64,000 bases of DNA from Hirudo medicinalis (Eukaryota; Annelida; Clitellata; Hirudinida; Hirudinidae): positions 51,092 through 115,091 of the forward strand of contig MPNW01000105.1 of NCBI GenBank assembly GCA_011800805.1. The letters are read 5' to 3'. Below the pieces are notes generated by a model. It had not been told where the DNA came from and made no database searches. It was given only the letters and a program-made list of their open reading frames with translations. Made by a program: the position numbers and the translations under genes. Shown in pieces: positions 1-11,945 of the stretch (within the stretch, counting starts at the first letter, position 1; every line of letters starts with the position of its first letter).

Positions 1-600
1 GTCTTCGAAAACAAAAAGGAAGTCGGACACAAAACAAAGACAAACACAAATTTTCGATGAAAATATTTATAAAATTAAAAATTTAAAAAATAATTTTATG
101 AAATTAAAAAAATTTGACGAATTAATCGTCGCGTTAATTGTTTTAACTGCATAAAAATTTAACGCATTAATCTCCCGTTAACGCATAGAAATATGCAGAC
201 CTAATTATTATTTATTCTTCTCATCATCTTTATTATTGTTATTAAATAAATATGGATATTGCACATTAATACATAAATATTAAATTGTTTCGACAACTCG
301 GCACTGTTTCATGAAAAACTTTTCAGAAGATATTTGACAATCATTCGAAGATCACCCAATCGTACGACAAAGTGTAAACACCGATTTATTAAAAATAAAT
401 ATTTATTTAAAAAAAAATTTAATAATTTAATTCAATTATGCAAGATTTAGTAACTAATTAACGTAAATAAATAATTTTTAATAAATAATCAAGATCATAA
501 ACAGAATATTTAAATGTTAATAATTAATTTTAATTTAAATCCAGTTAAATTTGAAATATCACTAAATTGCAATAAACTTTTAAGAAAATGAATTGAAGTC
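1..600. other. AT-rich non-coding sequence, nothing recognised
   Basis: Very AT-rich sequence with no convincing open frame or splice-bounded exon on either strand. It may be intron of the minus-strand PDE1-like gene, whose catalytic exons would lie to the left of the window. Confidence 0.4.
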
Positions 601-608
601 CAACTCAC

Positions 609-669
609 CGTCATGTGATGCAGAACAATTTTAGAAATTTCATTCTTGGGAATGTTCGTTTTGAGGAGC
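609..669 (-). CDS. Possible internal exon of the minus-strand PDE1-like gene
   Basis: A 61-base stretch on the minus strand is bounded by a good acceptor (ATTGTTAG) and a consensus donor (ACG then GTGAGT). It is open in the frame reading LLKTNIPKNEISKIVLHHMT. Its entry phase (one base completes a codon) fits the phase at which the PDE1-like exon at 1075-1241 could end. The peptide does not match the part of PDE1 I would expect next, so its membership of that gene rests only on strand, phase and proximity. It could belong to another gene or be chance. Confidence 0.25.
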
Positions 670-1074
670 CTAACAATAATTATTTGAGAATGACATTTAC
701 ATAATATTGTGTAATAATCACTTCATTATGTAAAAATGTATTTTACAATAAAATGATCACATTCATTTGATTATAAAGAGGATAATTCTTATACAAATAT
801 TTAATTATCCGCTCAAAATATCAATCCATTCATAATTAGGTTAGAGGAAGCCAAAAGTCAAAAGGTCAAAGGTTTCCAATAACTGACAAGGTTGAACCCG
901 AAGACATCTGCGCCGCTAAATTTGAAACTGACAAGATTAAAAAGTATTAATACAAAAAATAAAAGAAATAAAAGCATGAAAATGAAATCCGAATATTTAA
1001 TGTAATATTAATTTCAATGATAAAATTTTAATCAAGAATAACTTGAAATAATTTGAATATAACAAAAATCCGAC

Positions 1075-1241
1075 TTCTCCACAGATATTCCAGCCCTGAT
1101 GGCATTCGCAACACTCTTGAACCTTGACTTTTCGAGTGTTTCTTCCTTGCCCAGGGTTGACGACCTTGTGAAGGTCATTGTCAACCAATCCCTGACTTGG
1201 CAGGGCACAGCTTCCGATTCGAAAACGTTGTCTTTGGTCAG
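1075..1241 (-). CDS. Calcium/calmodulin-dependent 3',5'-cyclic nucleotide phosphodiesterase (PDE1-like), internal exon
   Basis: PDE1 enzymes hydrolyse cAMP and cGMP in the cytosol under Ca2+/calmodulin control. This minus-strand exon encodes the conserved segment just before the catalytic domain. It contains VPCQVRDWLTMTFTR and FKSVANAIRAGISVEK, matching the VPSEVRDWLASTFTRQ and F+SIVHAVQAGIFVER blocks of animal PDE1. A plausible acceptor ends in GCAGAG near 1242, and the donor is at GAGAA then GTCGG. The upstream exon (2086-2191) encodes the preceding PDE1 N-terminal block. No HD catalytic motif is seen, so the catalytic exons must lie left of the window or in unrecognised sequence. The gene is therefore partial. 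Confidence 0.7.
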
Positions 1242-1801
1242 CTCTGCACTGCTTTTTGTGACCATTGAGGAAAAAACTAAGGTTAACGACGGATTAATAA
1301 TGAATATAAAAGTATTTATAAATAATAATTATTACAACAATTATATTTTATTTTATAAATAATAATTATAACAATAATTATATTTATTGATTAATAACTT
1401 TTTATTATTTATACCTCGATTCCTTTGGTCAGTTATAATTAATTTAATGTCATCAGGCAGTGATATTTTAATTAATCAATTTTAATTGGTTTTACTTAAG
1501 ATTTTATGTCAAGATATTCACAATTGCACAAATAAATGAAATATTCTCATAAAATTCTTTCAGCATCCTCTTGCTTTTCAGCAATCAATTTCATGATTAA
1601 TTTAATTACCCACAATCCGTCCGTTCATTTTGTCAGCCACTTAATAATCCCTTTATTTCCTCATTTATTAACCCTCCATCCATTAATTTGGTTTTCCATC
1701 CTTCAAATGTCCAGCCATCAATCCATTCTCAAAAATACAACGAAAGTCTTAGATTATGATTTTCAATTGTCGATTGTAATAAAAAAAGTTAAATCATTTC
1801 T

Positions 1802-1832
<31 letters not shown>

Positions 1833-2085
1833 AAATCTATAAAACTATAAAATATTGAATTGCAAAAGAAGTCGCTCTGACATGCGTGATTTGAGAAGAT
1901 TTAATTAACCATAATTAATAATTAATAGTTTCACCACATAATTAATGATGAATAATTTATTATTAGTAACTTTAAGATATTTTATAATTTTTAAACGTGC
2001 ATTATTCTAGGTAAATAAATACTTACTAATTCCCTAACAAACACGAAGATAAATAGAAGAAAAATCATTCGAACTTCTGATGTAC

Positions 2086-2191
2086 AAAGTGCGTTCTGTC
2101 AGCAACACCGATGGCGAATTCCAAAGTCTTTTTGAGTTCAGCCACGTTGACAGCCTGCCCTCTGTTGACTTTCGCATGGAGTTCCTTGAGC
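2086..2191 (-). CDS. PDE1-like phosphodiesterase, N-terminal regulatory exon
   Basis: The minus-strand exon encodes LKELHAKVNRGQAVNVAEL followed by KKTLEFAIGVADRTHF. This corresponds to the PDE1 N-terminal region (family pattern RLKxxVKQLERGxVNVxDLKKNIEYAASVLEAVYIDE) between the calmodulin-binding segments. The acceptor is GATTGAAAG and a possible donor follows TTT at GTACAT. Entry phase 2 and exit phase 0 agree with the proposed neighbours at 2552-2678 and 1075-1241. Without splicing the frame runs on to a TGA a few codons later, so a short isoform cannot be excluded. Confidence 0.6.
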
Positions 2192-2551
2192 CTTTCAATC
2201 ATTTATTTCATTTAATCATTTAGTCATTCTATTAAATTAAAAAATCTATTGATATTTCTAAATTATGATTTATTTAATTGGGTATTTCAAGTTTGATTGA
2301 ATAATTTGAATTAATAATTTCATTAATTAGTTATTTTTATAAATCCTACTTTCTTTACGCACTTCTCAGTCCTGGGTTTTCAATTTTGATTATTTAATAA
2401 ATGAAGACAATTTATCGTTGAGTGATTTTTGTAAAATCTAAAATATTCTTTTGCTTCGAATTCTCTTGAGAAACCTTAAAAAAGTTGATAAAATTCATGC
2501 GATGAATTGAAATTTTCTGCCAACTTTTTGAACACATTTTCCATTTCTGAC

Positions 2552-2678
2552 TCCTGGCTGATAAAAGCCGGTGATTCTGTCCTTTTCTTCTTGTCGGCCT
2601 CCTTTTGAATTCCACCTCTCAACTTGCACATCGCGGGATTCGTACACGCTTTCTCTGGCTTCGCTCTTTCTTTTTCAG
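2552..2678 (-). CDS. Putative 5' exon of the PDE1-like gene (basic, low complexity)
   Basis: A minus-strand stretch reads EKERAKPEKACTNPAMCKLR then GGIQKEADKKKRTESPAFIS. It is preceded by a polypyrimidine tract and CTCAG, and a candidate donor lies at CAGGA then GTCAG. Its phases (1 in, 2 out) join both the exon at 8124-8382 and the PDE1 exon at 2086-2191 without breaking the frame. PDE1 N-termini vary between isoforms, so there is no family sequence to confirm it. The assignment is an inference from phase and strand. Confidence 0.35.
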
Positions 2679-2699
2679 CTGAGGGAGGCACATTGCCAA

Positions 2700-3900
2700 G
2701 TGGAATGTTACGATTACAAATAGAACCTTACTATCGCTAATGAAGCATTACAGTTACAACAAAAAGGTGACACTTTGACACGAGCAAAATATTACATGTT
2801 AATGTAGAATGTTATGGTTACATTACAGCTTTACATTGCCAACTGGACAAACAAAACTGAGAAATCATAGATGACCAGCAATACATTGCATGTAAAGCCA
2901 GCAAGAAATTACAAATTTACAAATTACACTGCCATTGGAAATTCATTACGCAATAAAAAAAAACATTACAATGACAATGACAACTGGTTACCTTGCGGCT
3001 TCGGATCGGGTGTGTTGGCCACTGCAGAGAAAATAAAGATAAATGAGGGAAGACATCTTGAGCGATATTAAAGCATACATTTATACTTGATCGATTTTTT
3101 TTGTTGCTCATGGCGACTCAGGAATCACGGAGACAACATCGTAACGTGGCTCGAACGAGCATTTTGTACAAGCAAGTATTTGTTATTAAACCTCTTATGA
3201 CGTCAACAACAAAGACCTCAAACATGAGTTCAAGGCAAATGTTGATGTTCGATGAACCGATCCTCTCAATTTCAGACAATTACTTCCTTCATTCCTTTGC
3301 ATAAAAACTCTTCACAACATCGGCTTATTAAAGGCATTTGTAGGAATTATTTTTTTGCACAAATTATTTCAAACTTTTCAACTCATCGTCATTTGTTTCC
3401 TTAGATTTTTCAACTTCTTAAAGTTAAATTGCAAGTAATTCCTTATTTTTAAAGTTTCTTATCGTCTTCATCAGTCTGCCATTTTTATTCAATTTTCCCG
3501 GGATGAACGTCAGAAATGAATAATTGAAGATCTTAAGACGCCATCTTTCGACTCAAAGTTGTCGATGGAAGTTCTAGGAGAACTTCACAAGATTATTCTG
3601 ACGCATTGTTTGTATAATTAATTTATTTATTTAAACAATTTATTCGTGATAATTAAAATCATTTATTAACCAAAAACTAAATTTAACCTCAGTTTGACTA
3701 GGTTCCATGATAATCAGTATTACTTATAAATGAAAATATAAAGTGAGTTTTAATGTGATAAGTTGATCATTTGAATTTGGCGGTAATGCATAAATATCAA
3801 AATAAATATTATCTTTTGAACGAGGACAGGAAATTTCAACAATAACAACAGGTACACCAACGAAGCCATTTCAAATGTTGAGAGTTTCAAATGTTTCCGG
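2700..3900. other. Non-coding, no gene recognised
   Basis: Short open frames on both strands show no family resemblance and no coherent splice structure. If the PDE1-like gene extends to 8382, this is intron. Confidence 0.4.
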
Positions 3901-3920
3901 GTGAATGAAACTTTTGAAGA

Positions 3921-4020
3921 AATTCACTTCCATTCACTTCAATTCAATTCACTTCCATTCACTTCAATTCAATTCACTTCCATTCACTTCAATTCAATTC
4001 ACTTCCATTCTCTCACTTCC
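3921..4020. repeat. Short minisatellite, unit about 31 bp
   Basis: About three tandem copies of a unit built from CATTCACTTC, AATTCAATTC and ACTTC, nearly identical to one another. Confidence 0.85.
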
Positions 4021-4340
4021 TCGATGGTTGAATATGAGTGGGATAGGGACGGTTGAGTATGAATGGGCATACCAGGCATGAAATTGATGAGGTTTTAAAC
4101 GCGGTGGGACAAAATTCTGCTCTGTCTGAATGGGTCAGGTTTTGTGAATACGATCATGGTCTTTATTTTAAATTGCAGTTAAATTATTTAAATTAGCTAA
4201 TAAGAAATTATATTTAATTCATTACACATGTTTAATTATTTATTTAATTAAAATCGCATAATAAGAAATAGTAACAATTCAGTGGTCTTCAAATTTGCAT
4301 CGTGAAAGTTCGAAGCAACACAAAGCGAACATGTTTTATC

Positions 4341-4607
4341 ATACATACATACATACATACATACATACATACATACATACATACATACATACATACATAC
4401 ATACATACATACATACATAACATAACATAACATAACATAACATAACATAACATAACATAACATAACATAACATAACATAACATAACATAACATAACATAA
4501 CATAACATAACATAACATAACATAACATAACATACATAACANATACATACATACATACATACATACATACATACATACATACATACATACATACATACAT
4601 ACATACA

Positions 4608-4643
<36 letters not shown>

Positions 4644-4650
4644 TATATAC
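4341..4650. repeat. Compound microsatellite (ATAC)n-(AACAT)n-(ATAC)n-(AT)n
   Basis: A pure CATA tetranucleotide array is followed by a long AACAT pentanucleotide array (about 4416-4535), then CATA again and a short AT run. There is a single N at 4542 where the array changes back. The long open frames here, reading MYVC and CYVML repeats on the minus strand, are artefacts of the repeat. Confidence 0.95.
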
Positions 4651-4753
4651 AAATATGAGCACCTGCATGTTTACATAAACACATGCATACATTTGACCCT
4701 TGTTTTGTAGTCACAAGCCGCACAAAATCAGTTTTAATGTTATATTAGGAAAT

Positions 4754-4816
4754 GGTTGTTGTTGAAATGGTTGTTGTTGTTGTTGTTGTTGTTGAAATGG
4801 TTGTTGTTGTTGTTGT
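4754..4816. repeat. (TTG)n microsatellite with AAATGG interruptions
   Basis: GTT/TTG runs are separated by GAAATGG spacers, giving a higher-order repeat of the form GAAATGG(TTG)n. Confidence 0.85.
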
Positions 4817-5054
4817 TATAAAGATATTTAAATAATGACAACATCAATGTATGATATGAATTTAATCACGGTAAAAATGATCACATAATAATTTAAAAAA
4901 ATAATAATAATAATTTTTAAAATAATAATATCCTTAAAAAAACATTTCTTGAAATCTCATTTTCGTCACAAGTGGGAGAATGAAATTAAGTCCACTGATC
5001 GGGGAAATAATTCAAATTTGAAGATGTTTTGGATGCTCCTTTCATCCTGAGTTG

Positions 5055-5312
5055 AACAACAACAATTGAAAACAACAACAATTGACAACAGCAATTTAAA
5101 ATAACAACAATTGAAAACAACAACAATTGACAACAGCAATTTAAAATAACAACAATTGAAAACAACAACAACTGAAAACAACAACAATTGAAAACAACAA
5201 CAATTGAAAACAACAACAACTGAAAACAACAACAATTGAAAACAACAACAACTGAAACAACAACAATTGAAAATAACAACAATTGAGAACAACAACAACA
5301 ACAATTGAGAAT
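5055..5312. repeat. AACAAC-AATTGAAA minisatellite
   Basis: More than ten tandem units of roughly 15-18 bp (AACAACAACAATTGAAA and variants with CAACTG or CAGCAATTTAAAAT). A longer period of about 50 bp is visible where the CAGCAATTTAAAAT variant recurs near 5090 and 5135. The minus-strand open frames rich in LLFSIVVVFNCC are repeat artefacts. Confidence 0.9.
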
Positions 5313-5914
5313 TGACTTAAGTGAGTATTCCTCAGTTATTGTTGCAAAAAATTAAGCATCTGTATTTTGAAACAAATACATGATGAGTGTGATTTGCGAT
5401 TGAATTTAATTGAAGATCAAAGATATTGTAAATGTACATAATATTATATACAATAACATGAAATATTATGCACTCGTTGAAATTTGTGCAGGATGGACTT
5501 GATTCTTGACAGCAGTTGTTTGAAAACATTTTCAAACAAAGTATTAAATAGACTAAATATGTGGAATAAGATTTTATTTTAAACATTTCCTTGTAATTCA
5601 ATTCTAATTATTTAATAATTGTTTAATTAATAATTAATTATATTAATTAATAATTATTTAATCATTAAATTATTTTTATAATTATTTGTTCCTACTTAAT
5701 GTTGAATAATAATAATAATAATATTAATAATAATAATAATAACAATGTTTATTATTTTTCATGATGTCGGAATAAAAGATAATAATGCATCAGAATTTTC
5801 ATCGTAATTCGACGATAAGCATCGAAGGAAGGAACGTGGAAATTCATGAATATGAAATAAACAGCAACAAATAAGATTCCTATGCATCGTTATGAGGTCA
5901 TTGTGTGGGGTGGT

Positions 5915-5924
5915 TGTTGTTGTT

Positions 5925-5955
<31 letters not shown>

Positions 5956-5966
5956 TTGTTGTTGTT
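5915..5966. repeat. (TTG/TCG)n microsatellite
   Basis: A trinucleotide array switches from GTT to GTC and back. Confidence 0.85.
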
Positions 5967-6059
5967 TTAAACTCCAAACTCCTGGATAGTTAAAATTAAT
6001 TTTCCTTCCAAAGAATGAAAGAACTTTCAGATGAAAGAGTTCAATCATATCTGAGTCCA

Positions 6060-6220
6060 CTCAGCGTCAAAACAATCCGCGTTTTCACATGGATCTCTGC
6101 TCATCAAATCCGATGTTTTCCGAGAATTACGGGTGGAAATGGATGGAAAGTATGGAGATGTAAATGTTGAAAGTGTTGGAAATGTTTGAGGTGTTGGAGG
6201 TGGAGTGAAGCATTCAACTT
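6060..6220 (-). CDS. Candidate Pro/Ser/Thr-rich exon, minus strand
   Basis: After a good acceptor (CTGCTGCAG at 6221-6229) the minus strand reads VECFTPPPTPQTFPTLSTFT then SPYFPSISTRNSRKTSDLMS before a stop. Its entry phase equals the exit phase of the exon at 8124-8382 (one shared G). It could be an alternative second exon of the same gene, or a short terminal exon. No strong donor is visible and no family is recognised. Confidence 0.3.
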
Positions 6221-6354
6221 CTGCAGCAGACCACAAGCGTCTGATTTCGTTTCAAAGGTGATGCAGAAGCAGATTGAATGTTGTTTTCAGGTTGCAAGTG
6301 CCTAATTTTCGTGTGATGAGGGATGTCCTTACTTATTGAAAGACGTCAGACGTT

Positions 6355-6725
6355 CGTTTACGTCGTCATCATTATCATGGCCATTCATCATCCTCATCGT
6401 CATTGCCATCGTTATCATGGCCATTCATAATCATCACCACCGTTATCTTAATAGTTATAGATGTTGCTGTCATGGACCTTGTTGTGTTTTAATCATGTCC
6501 TTGTTGTGATTGTCAGTGTTTCCTTTGGAAAACTCGACTAATCACTATCATCAGCAGTAGAAGCATCATCATCTTCTCATTCGTCTTTTTCTTCTTATTA
6601 TTCTTCTTCTTCGTCGTCGTCATCCTCGTCATCATCATCATCTTCTCATTCTTCTTCTTCTCATTATTATTATTCTTCGTAATCACCATCATCGTCGTCG
6701 TCGTCGTCGTTATTGTTGCTGAAGT
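6355..6725. repeat. Imperfect TCA/TCG/TTC trinucleotide-rich tract
   Basis: Clusters of CATCATCATC, CGTCGTCGTC and TTCTTCTTC-type runs are mixed with unique sequence. They look like decayed microsatellites. Confidence 0.75.
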
Positions 6726-6989
6726 TGCTGTTGTGGCTTCGATGAAGTTTTACATGAATAGTGCATTACACAATGATTCCAATGACGGATTAGGTTTCAA
6801 ATGATATTATTTTCATTCTTACTTATTTGAAATGATATTATTTTGAAATTATTATGATATTTGTTTTCTTATTTATTAATATATGACGTTGTTTGCCTTA
6901 AAAATGATTACAATAGTTTTATTGGAAACTTTACGACGTGAAAAGGGAAGGTTTGTACTGATTCTTTGACGGAATTTCATTGGATATTT

Positions 6990-7043
<54 letters not shown>

Positions 7044-7200
7044 GTAACAATGACGGTAATAATAATTATTATTATATATTATTATTAATTATTATTATAA
7101 TTATTTTTATTTTATTATTATAATTATTTTATATTATTTTTAATATATTATTATTATATATTATTATTAATATTATTATTATATAACATATATTAGATAA
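6990..7200. repeat. (AAT)n microsatellite and AT-rich palindromic tract
   Basis: About 16 AAT units (6991-7041) are followed by about 150 bp made of TTATTA, ATATTA and TAATAA blocks that can fold back on themselves. Confidence 0.85.
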
Positions 7201-8123
7201 TACAATAAATACCTTTATGAAGATATTATTGTCTTTAAAAATAAAAATAATAATTTTATAAATAAAAATATTTAATGATCCATGTCATCAACACGCATCA
7301 AATTATCGCACGTGGAGATGTCTTGTAAACATTGTAAAGATGATAAATGTTCAAGTGTTATTTTACAAGCACCTTCAACTGGTAAATTATATTTTATTAC
7401 CAACTTTTCTTATTTTTGTGTAATCATTTTTATAGAGAACAATTTTTAAAAATACAGAAAAACTCGAATGCAAAACAACAGATTCAAGTATTTCGTGATC
7501 TTCTTCCATTAAAAAGGCACGGTATCCCCCAATTTAAAATGCTGGCGTGATGTACTTAGAATGAGTACGTGTACTTCAACTGAGCACACGTACTTAGAAT
7601 GAGTACTTTGGACAATGTACTCATTTGTAACTGCGTAAATTCTTGACTTTCGAGTGATTTATTGAGCCAGCTTGATAAACAAATTCAAGTACCCCACGAC
7701 AACCGCAGACTTATCACATGGGACTCGAATCAGGACGTCACGATGTTGTTTACAAAATGAGGTTTGAAAGGTCGACTCGTCGTTAGGATTTGTTGAATTC
7801 AGTTCATCGCTTCGGTCACTTTAAGTTGTTTGTCTTGTTTTTATATTTCGAATGTATTTTTCAATGTATTTGTTGTGCTAATTGCTTGAACTTTCAAAAA
7901 ATTTGGACGAACGACAGACAAAAGGTTTGAAGTTTTGTGGAAAGTGAAACAAAACCTTTCATCAAAAATTCTTTCGTAACATTTCTATAAAAAATAAACC
8001 TCTTAAGAGCCATTTTAAAAAAGACCTTTAAGTTTAACATAGAAGATTTTCAAGAAGAGGCTAACAAACAAATTAAATATTCAAATGGGATCTAGTTAAT
8101 GTTAAATGATTGGAAAGGCTCAC

Positions 8124-8382
8124 CTATGGTGTAGTGGTAGTTGTCAATCTTGACGATGCATGCCTTCTTCTTCAAAGACAAGTGGTGCTGGAATGATGAT
8201 TTGGCCACGTTTCCAACACGTTTTTCCACAACAATGGACTTTCCAGTCACGGGATCATCTTCATCGTCATCATCATCATCATCATCTGCTTGACCTGGAA
8301 GGTCTGGATACTCTTCTTTATCGATACCTTCTGGGTTTTCCTCCTTCTGGAGTTCCTCAGAGTGCCACTTTGCTTTCTCCAT
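8124..8382 (-). CDS. Candidate first coding exon of the PDE1-like gene, Asp-rich
   Basis: From an ATG at 8380-8382 the minus strand encodes 86 codons and ends in an exact consensus donor (ATAG then GTGAGC). The peptide begins MEKAKWHSEELQKEENPEG. A stretch of ten Asp and one Glu follows about residue 34, and the exon ends KKKACIVKIDNYHYTI. The Asp run is partly a CAT/TCA microsatellite read in frame. The exit phase joins the exon at 2552-2678 or the one at 6060-6220. The long open frame on the opposite strand is its shadow. I do not recognise a domain, so attachment to PDE1 is inference from strand and phase only. Confidence 0.4.
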
Positions 8383-8860
8383 GTGTTCAGAGTAATTATG
8401 CTTTAAAGTGATCGAGCATGGTCGAACGTCTCAATGCGGCGTTTATATGGGTCACTCCACTGCTGGATCCGCGCTTTTTAAAGCCATTCAGACGACTTCA
8501 ATACGCTCCTGGATGGTGATATTTCGTCCTGCTTTCTCTTTTCTATTGAGTTTTTGTTCTCTGGTCAATAAAACAAGCAATATTCCACATTGTATTTGTC
8601 ACAATAACGAGAAATGTCAAATACTTGTGACCAGAAAAAAACTTCTGAAACGCTTTTAATATAAAAATAGACGATCGATTCAAGATTATCCTATTCTGAT
8701 GCTTCAAAAAATGAATTTGTGATGAAATGAATTCCAACTTTTGTTCAATCTTCGAAGAACATTTTCTCATTCGATATTTCAACTCTAAGAAGTGCAAATT
8801 TTCACTGTTTTCAGAAGTTTCATTGCTAAATGTTGGTAATATTCACGCCAAAAGTGACTT

Positions 8861-9597
8861 TTTTAAGCCACATTTTCAGGAAATTATCTTGAAAGTCATT
8901 TCTCGATAAGAATCATTTGGAATGCTTTGAACTGATTATAAGACGAAGATGTTTACATTTTCAGTTCATGGAGTTTCAACGTATTTACGTATTTCAATCC
9001 GATATTTAATATTTCTCCATTTTGTTAAATATTTTTTTAAATATACGAAATATAATTACATAAATTTCGTTATGCTTATAAATACAATTTCCAACAAAAG
9101 CATAACTTCGTAAACTTGTAATGTGACAATAAAATAATTTAAGGAACCGATCATGATTATGATCCTATTAGGATGATCATTCTCTGGAGCAGCCTGAAAC
9201 TGAAATTTCATCTATCACTCAGAGCTACCCTCAAAATTATGAAAATCATAAATTCTCGGACATCAATGATCCCTTCATTCATCACCTTTAAGTTCATACT
9301 TTCAGAGGATATCAGACATTCTTGGCTCAGCGTGATGCATGCTGGCTATCCATATTGTATTGTCCTATTCCGCTTGTCTCCATTAACGCTGCTTCTATTT
9401 TGTCCAACGTCCAGTTCAAAATGCTTTCGCTTCGCAGAAATTAGAGACGCGTTTGCACCTGAAGCAAGCCACCTTCCATCTCATTATGCTGTCAATATTT
9501 ACGAATTCGATGATGATTTTTTTCCGTGAAATGTGCTTGCTTGTTAAACACTTTTTAAACCACATTTTCAGGAAATTCTCTTGAAAGACAATTCTCG
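8861..9597. repeat. Pair of about 47-bp direct repeats, 690 bp apart
   Basis: The segment at about 8861-8907 (centred on CCACATTTTCAGGAAATT) recurs at about 9549-9597 with only a few differences. The sequence between them has no recognisable coding content. They could be duplicated flanks of a decayed insertion. Confidence 0.6.
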
Positions 9598-9599
9598 CG

Positions 9600-10470
9600 T
9601 TCAACTTGTGGTGAAATGTGAACCCTTCATTTGGCGATTTAACTTGAAACTCGGATGCTTGAAAAGGAAAAAGATTTTCAGATTTGTGCCTGCAAATAAT
9701 TAATTTAAAATTAATTATTAATTTTTAGTTGACTTGATTTCATGTAACCTACTTTTACAATAATTGCGATTGATTGCGATGGAGTCATTGAAGGAATGAC
9801 ATGTAAACATGACTTGTTCGCGTCGCATTAACGCATTGTCGATCAACAAATGATTAACATAACTGGGACTTTAATCTGACTCCTATTTATAGACTGTCAC
9901 GTGATACACAAGTGTTGATTTATACTTTAATTTATTTAATCCGTCACTTGATCACTCGTGCGATCGAGTTTGGAAATAAATAAAACATCATCATTGTTCC
10001 CGCCGAATATCTAATTTAAATTCAGTTTTTAAAAAAATTAATGAATAATTATTGTTGGGAATCGATGAAATTTTCCAGGCACTTCCGTGGGTGGATAAAA
10101 ACAGCGTCACAAAGTGAGGCCATGAAAACAGTTCGATTGAACGATTGAACGACTGAACGAGCACCGTGTGAAGAGATGAGGAAGGGGATTAATGGCCCTT
10201 TGTAGTGCATTTTTAATATCACTACACAAAGCGCGAAATGATGATTTGACTTCGCTATAGGGTTGCCGATATTTTAAAAATATCGATATCGCTTATCTCA
10301 GTTTGTAAAAATATCGATATATCGAATATCCCAGTTGGCTTGCTTTAACACAGATCCTATTACGAAACTATTATTATTGCAGATGACATCATTTTTTGTA
10401 GTTAGTTTGTTATACGTAACAAACACATAAATGGAAGTATTCAAAGTTTATTTTCCGGAACTTTGAACAA
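9600..10470. other. Non-coding; contains a TATCGATA-rich patch
   Basis: No gene is recognised. Between 10265 and 10335 the motif TATCGATA or close variants occurs several times. The rest is plain AT-rich sequence. Confidence 0.4.
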
Positions 10471-10539
10471 AAACTGTGGTGAGCTGTGCACACAAGAAGT
10501 TTAAGAAGATTGCTAATTCATATCCTACATCTACTTTCA

Positions 10540-11215
10540 TCACATACATTGTTCAATGTTCATCCTACCACGTTTTCACAAGAAACGGAGCTGGCCAGAA
10601 TTGGGAGATATTTCTTGGCTTATCGATATGGCCATTCCACGGAGACAGCCCTTCTCCATGCCATAGACATCACCTGAGCTAGCAAGAACAGATGCACAAT
10701 GCTGGTTACTCTGGACTTATCAGCGGCCTTCGACACCATCTTCCATAGCATCCTCCTCCTATGCCTTGATGATGAATTCGGCATCAGAGACTCATCACTT
10801 TCATGGCTGAAGAAGTACCTCAGCGACAGAAAACAGTTTATCAAAGTAGGAGTTCAACTGACCTCTTCTCACTAGATGTTGGAGTCCCTCAAAAGGTCTG
10901 TTCGTGTTCGTGGACCCATTCTCTTCATGACTTACACATCCCCAATTGGTGACTTGATTTCCGACTTTGGGTACAGTTTATCTGTATGCAGATGACACCA
11001 GCATTCATGTACCTATCTCCTTCATCAACATGACGGCCGATCTAAAAAAAAGTCGATGAATGCATCCAGAAAATTCAGCAGTGACTGGTTAAACCAGTTG
11101 CAGCTGAATCCTTCTAAGTTTGAGGCTATGATGTTAGGCACCCGCCAGTCCCTCCAAAAACTGAAGGTTAACGAGGATATTTCTGCTGCAAATTGGGATG
11201 ATCCTTAGCTTACCA
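10540..11215 (+). mobile_element. Decayed non-LTR retrotransposon (LINE) reverse transcriptase fragment
   Basis: The plus strand carries broken reverse-transcriptase motifs in order. YGHSTETALLHAIDIT is near 10630, TMLVTLDLSAAFDTI (the first catalytic Asp region) near 10700, SWLKKYLSDRKQF near 10805, and YADDTSIHVP (the catalytic YADD box) near 10988. Stops and frame changes separate the blocks. The motif set matches the CR1/Jockey/L2-type LINE reverse transcriptase. No endonuclease domain or 3' tail is identified, so this is a truncated dead copy. Confidence 0.8.
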
Positions 11216-11334
11216 ATCTTGCCAATTAAATTATAAATGCCACATAGGATTATCCTTAGCTTGCATTATAACTGACACATAAGATTCAGTCTTGATAATT
11301 TTTAAGCAAAATTCAATATTAGTGCAATAAGGTA

Positions 11335-11901
11335 GAATTTGTAACTATAATAATAATAATATTAATATTATATGTAATTATATTAATATATATATATATT
11401 AATATATAATTATATTAATATATAATATATAATTATATTATAATATTATATATTTATATATATATAAAATTATATTTACATATATATATAATATATGTTA
11501 TATTATAATAATAATATTATATAATTAATATTTATTAATATAATTATATATAATATTAATATTATTATTAATATAATATTATTATTATATAATATTATTA
11601 TTATTATAATTACTATATTATATTATAATTAATTATATTATATTATATACATTATTATTATTAAAATTAATATATTATATTATAATAATATTATTATTAC
11701 TATTAATTCATATTAATATTATTCATATTCATTATAATATTATAAGATATTATAATCATTATAATAATATTCATTAATTATAGTTATAATATTTATAAAT
11801 TTTAATATTTAATTAATATGTTAATAAATTTTAAAATTTTAATATTTATAAAATATAACAACAACAATAATAATAACAACAACAACAATAATAACAATAA
11901 C

Positions 11902-11942
<41 letters not shown>

Positions 11943-11945
11943 TAA
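11335..11945. repeat. AT-rich ATA/TAT tract ending in (AAC/AAT)n microsatellite
   Basis: About 480 bp consists almost entirely of A and T in TATTA/ATATA blocks. A run of AAC and AAT trinucleotides follows at 11860-11945. Poly-Asn and poly-Leu frames across it are artefacts. Confidence 0.9.

Noticed and set aside
4248..4723. Minus-strand frames of 117-144 codons (MYVC, CYVML repeats)
   Set aside because: They are translations of tetra- and pentanucleotide microsatellites with no coding evidence.
5055..5312. Regularly spaced AATTGAAA units that might suggest a CRISPR array
   Set aside because: The units are contiguous with no unique spacers, and the context is a eukaryotic genome. It is a minisatellite.
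8160..8411. Plus-strand 83-codon frame with a His run
   Set aside because: It is the shadow of the minus-strand Asp-rich candidate exon, which ends at a consensus donor.
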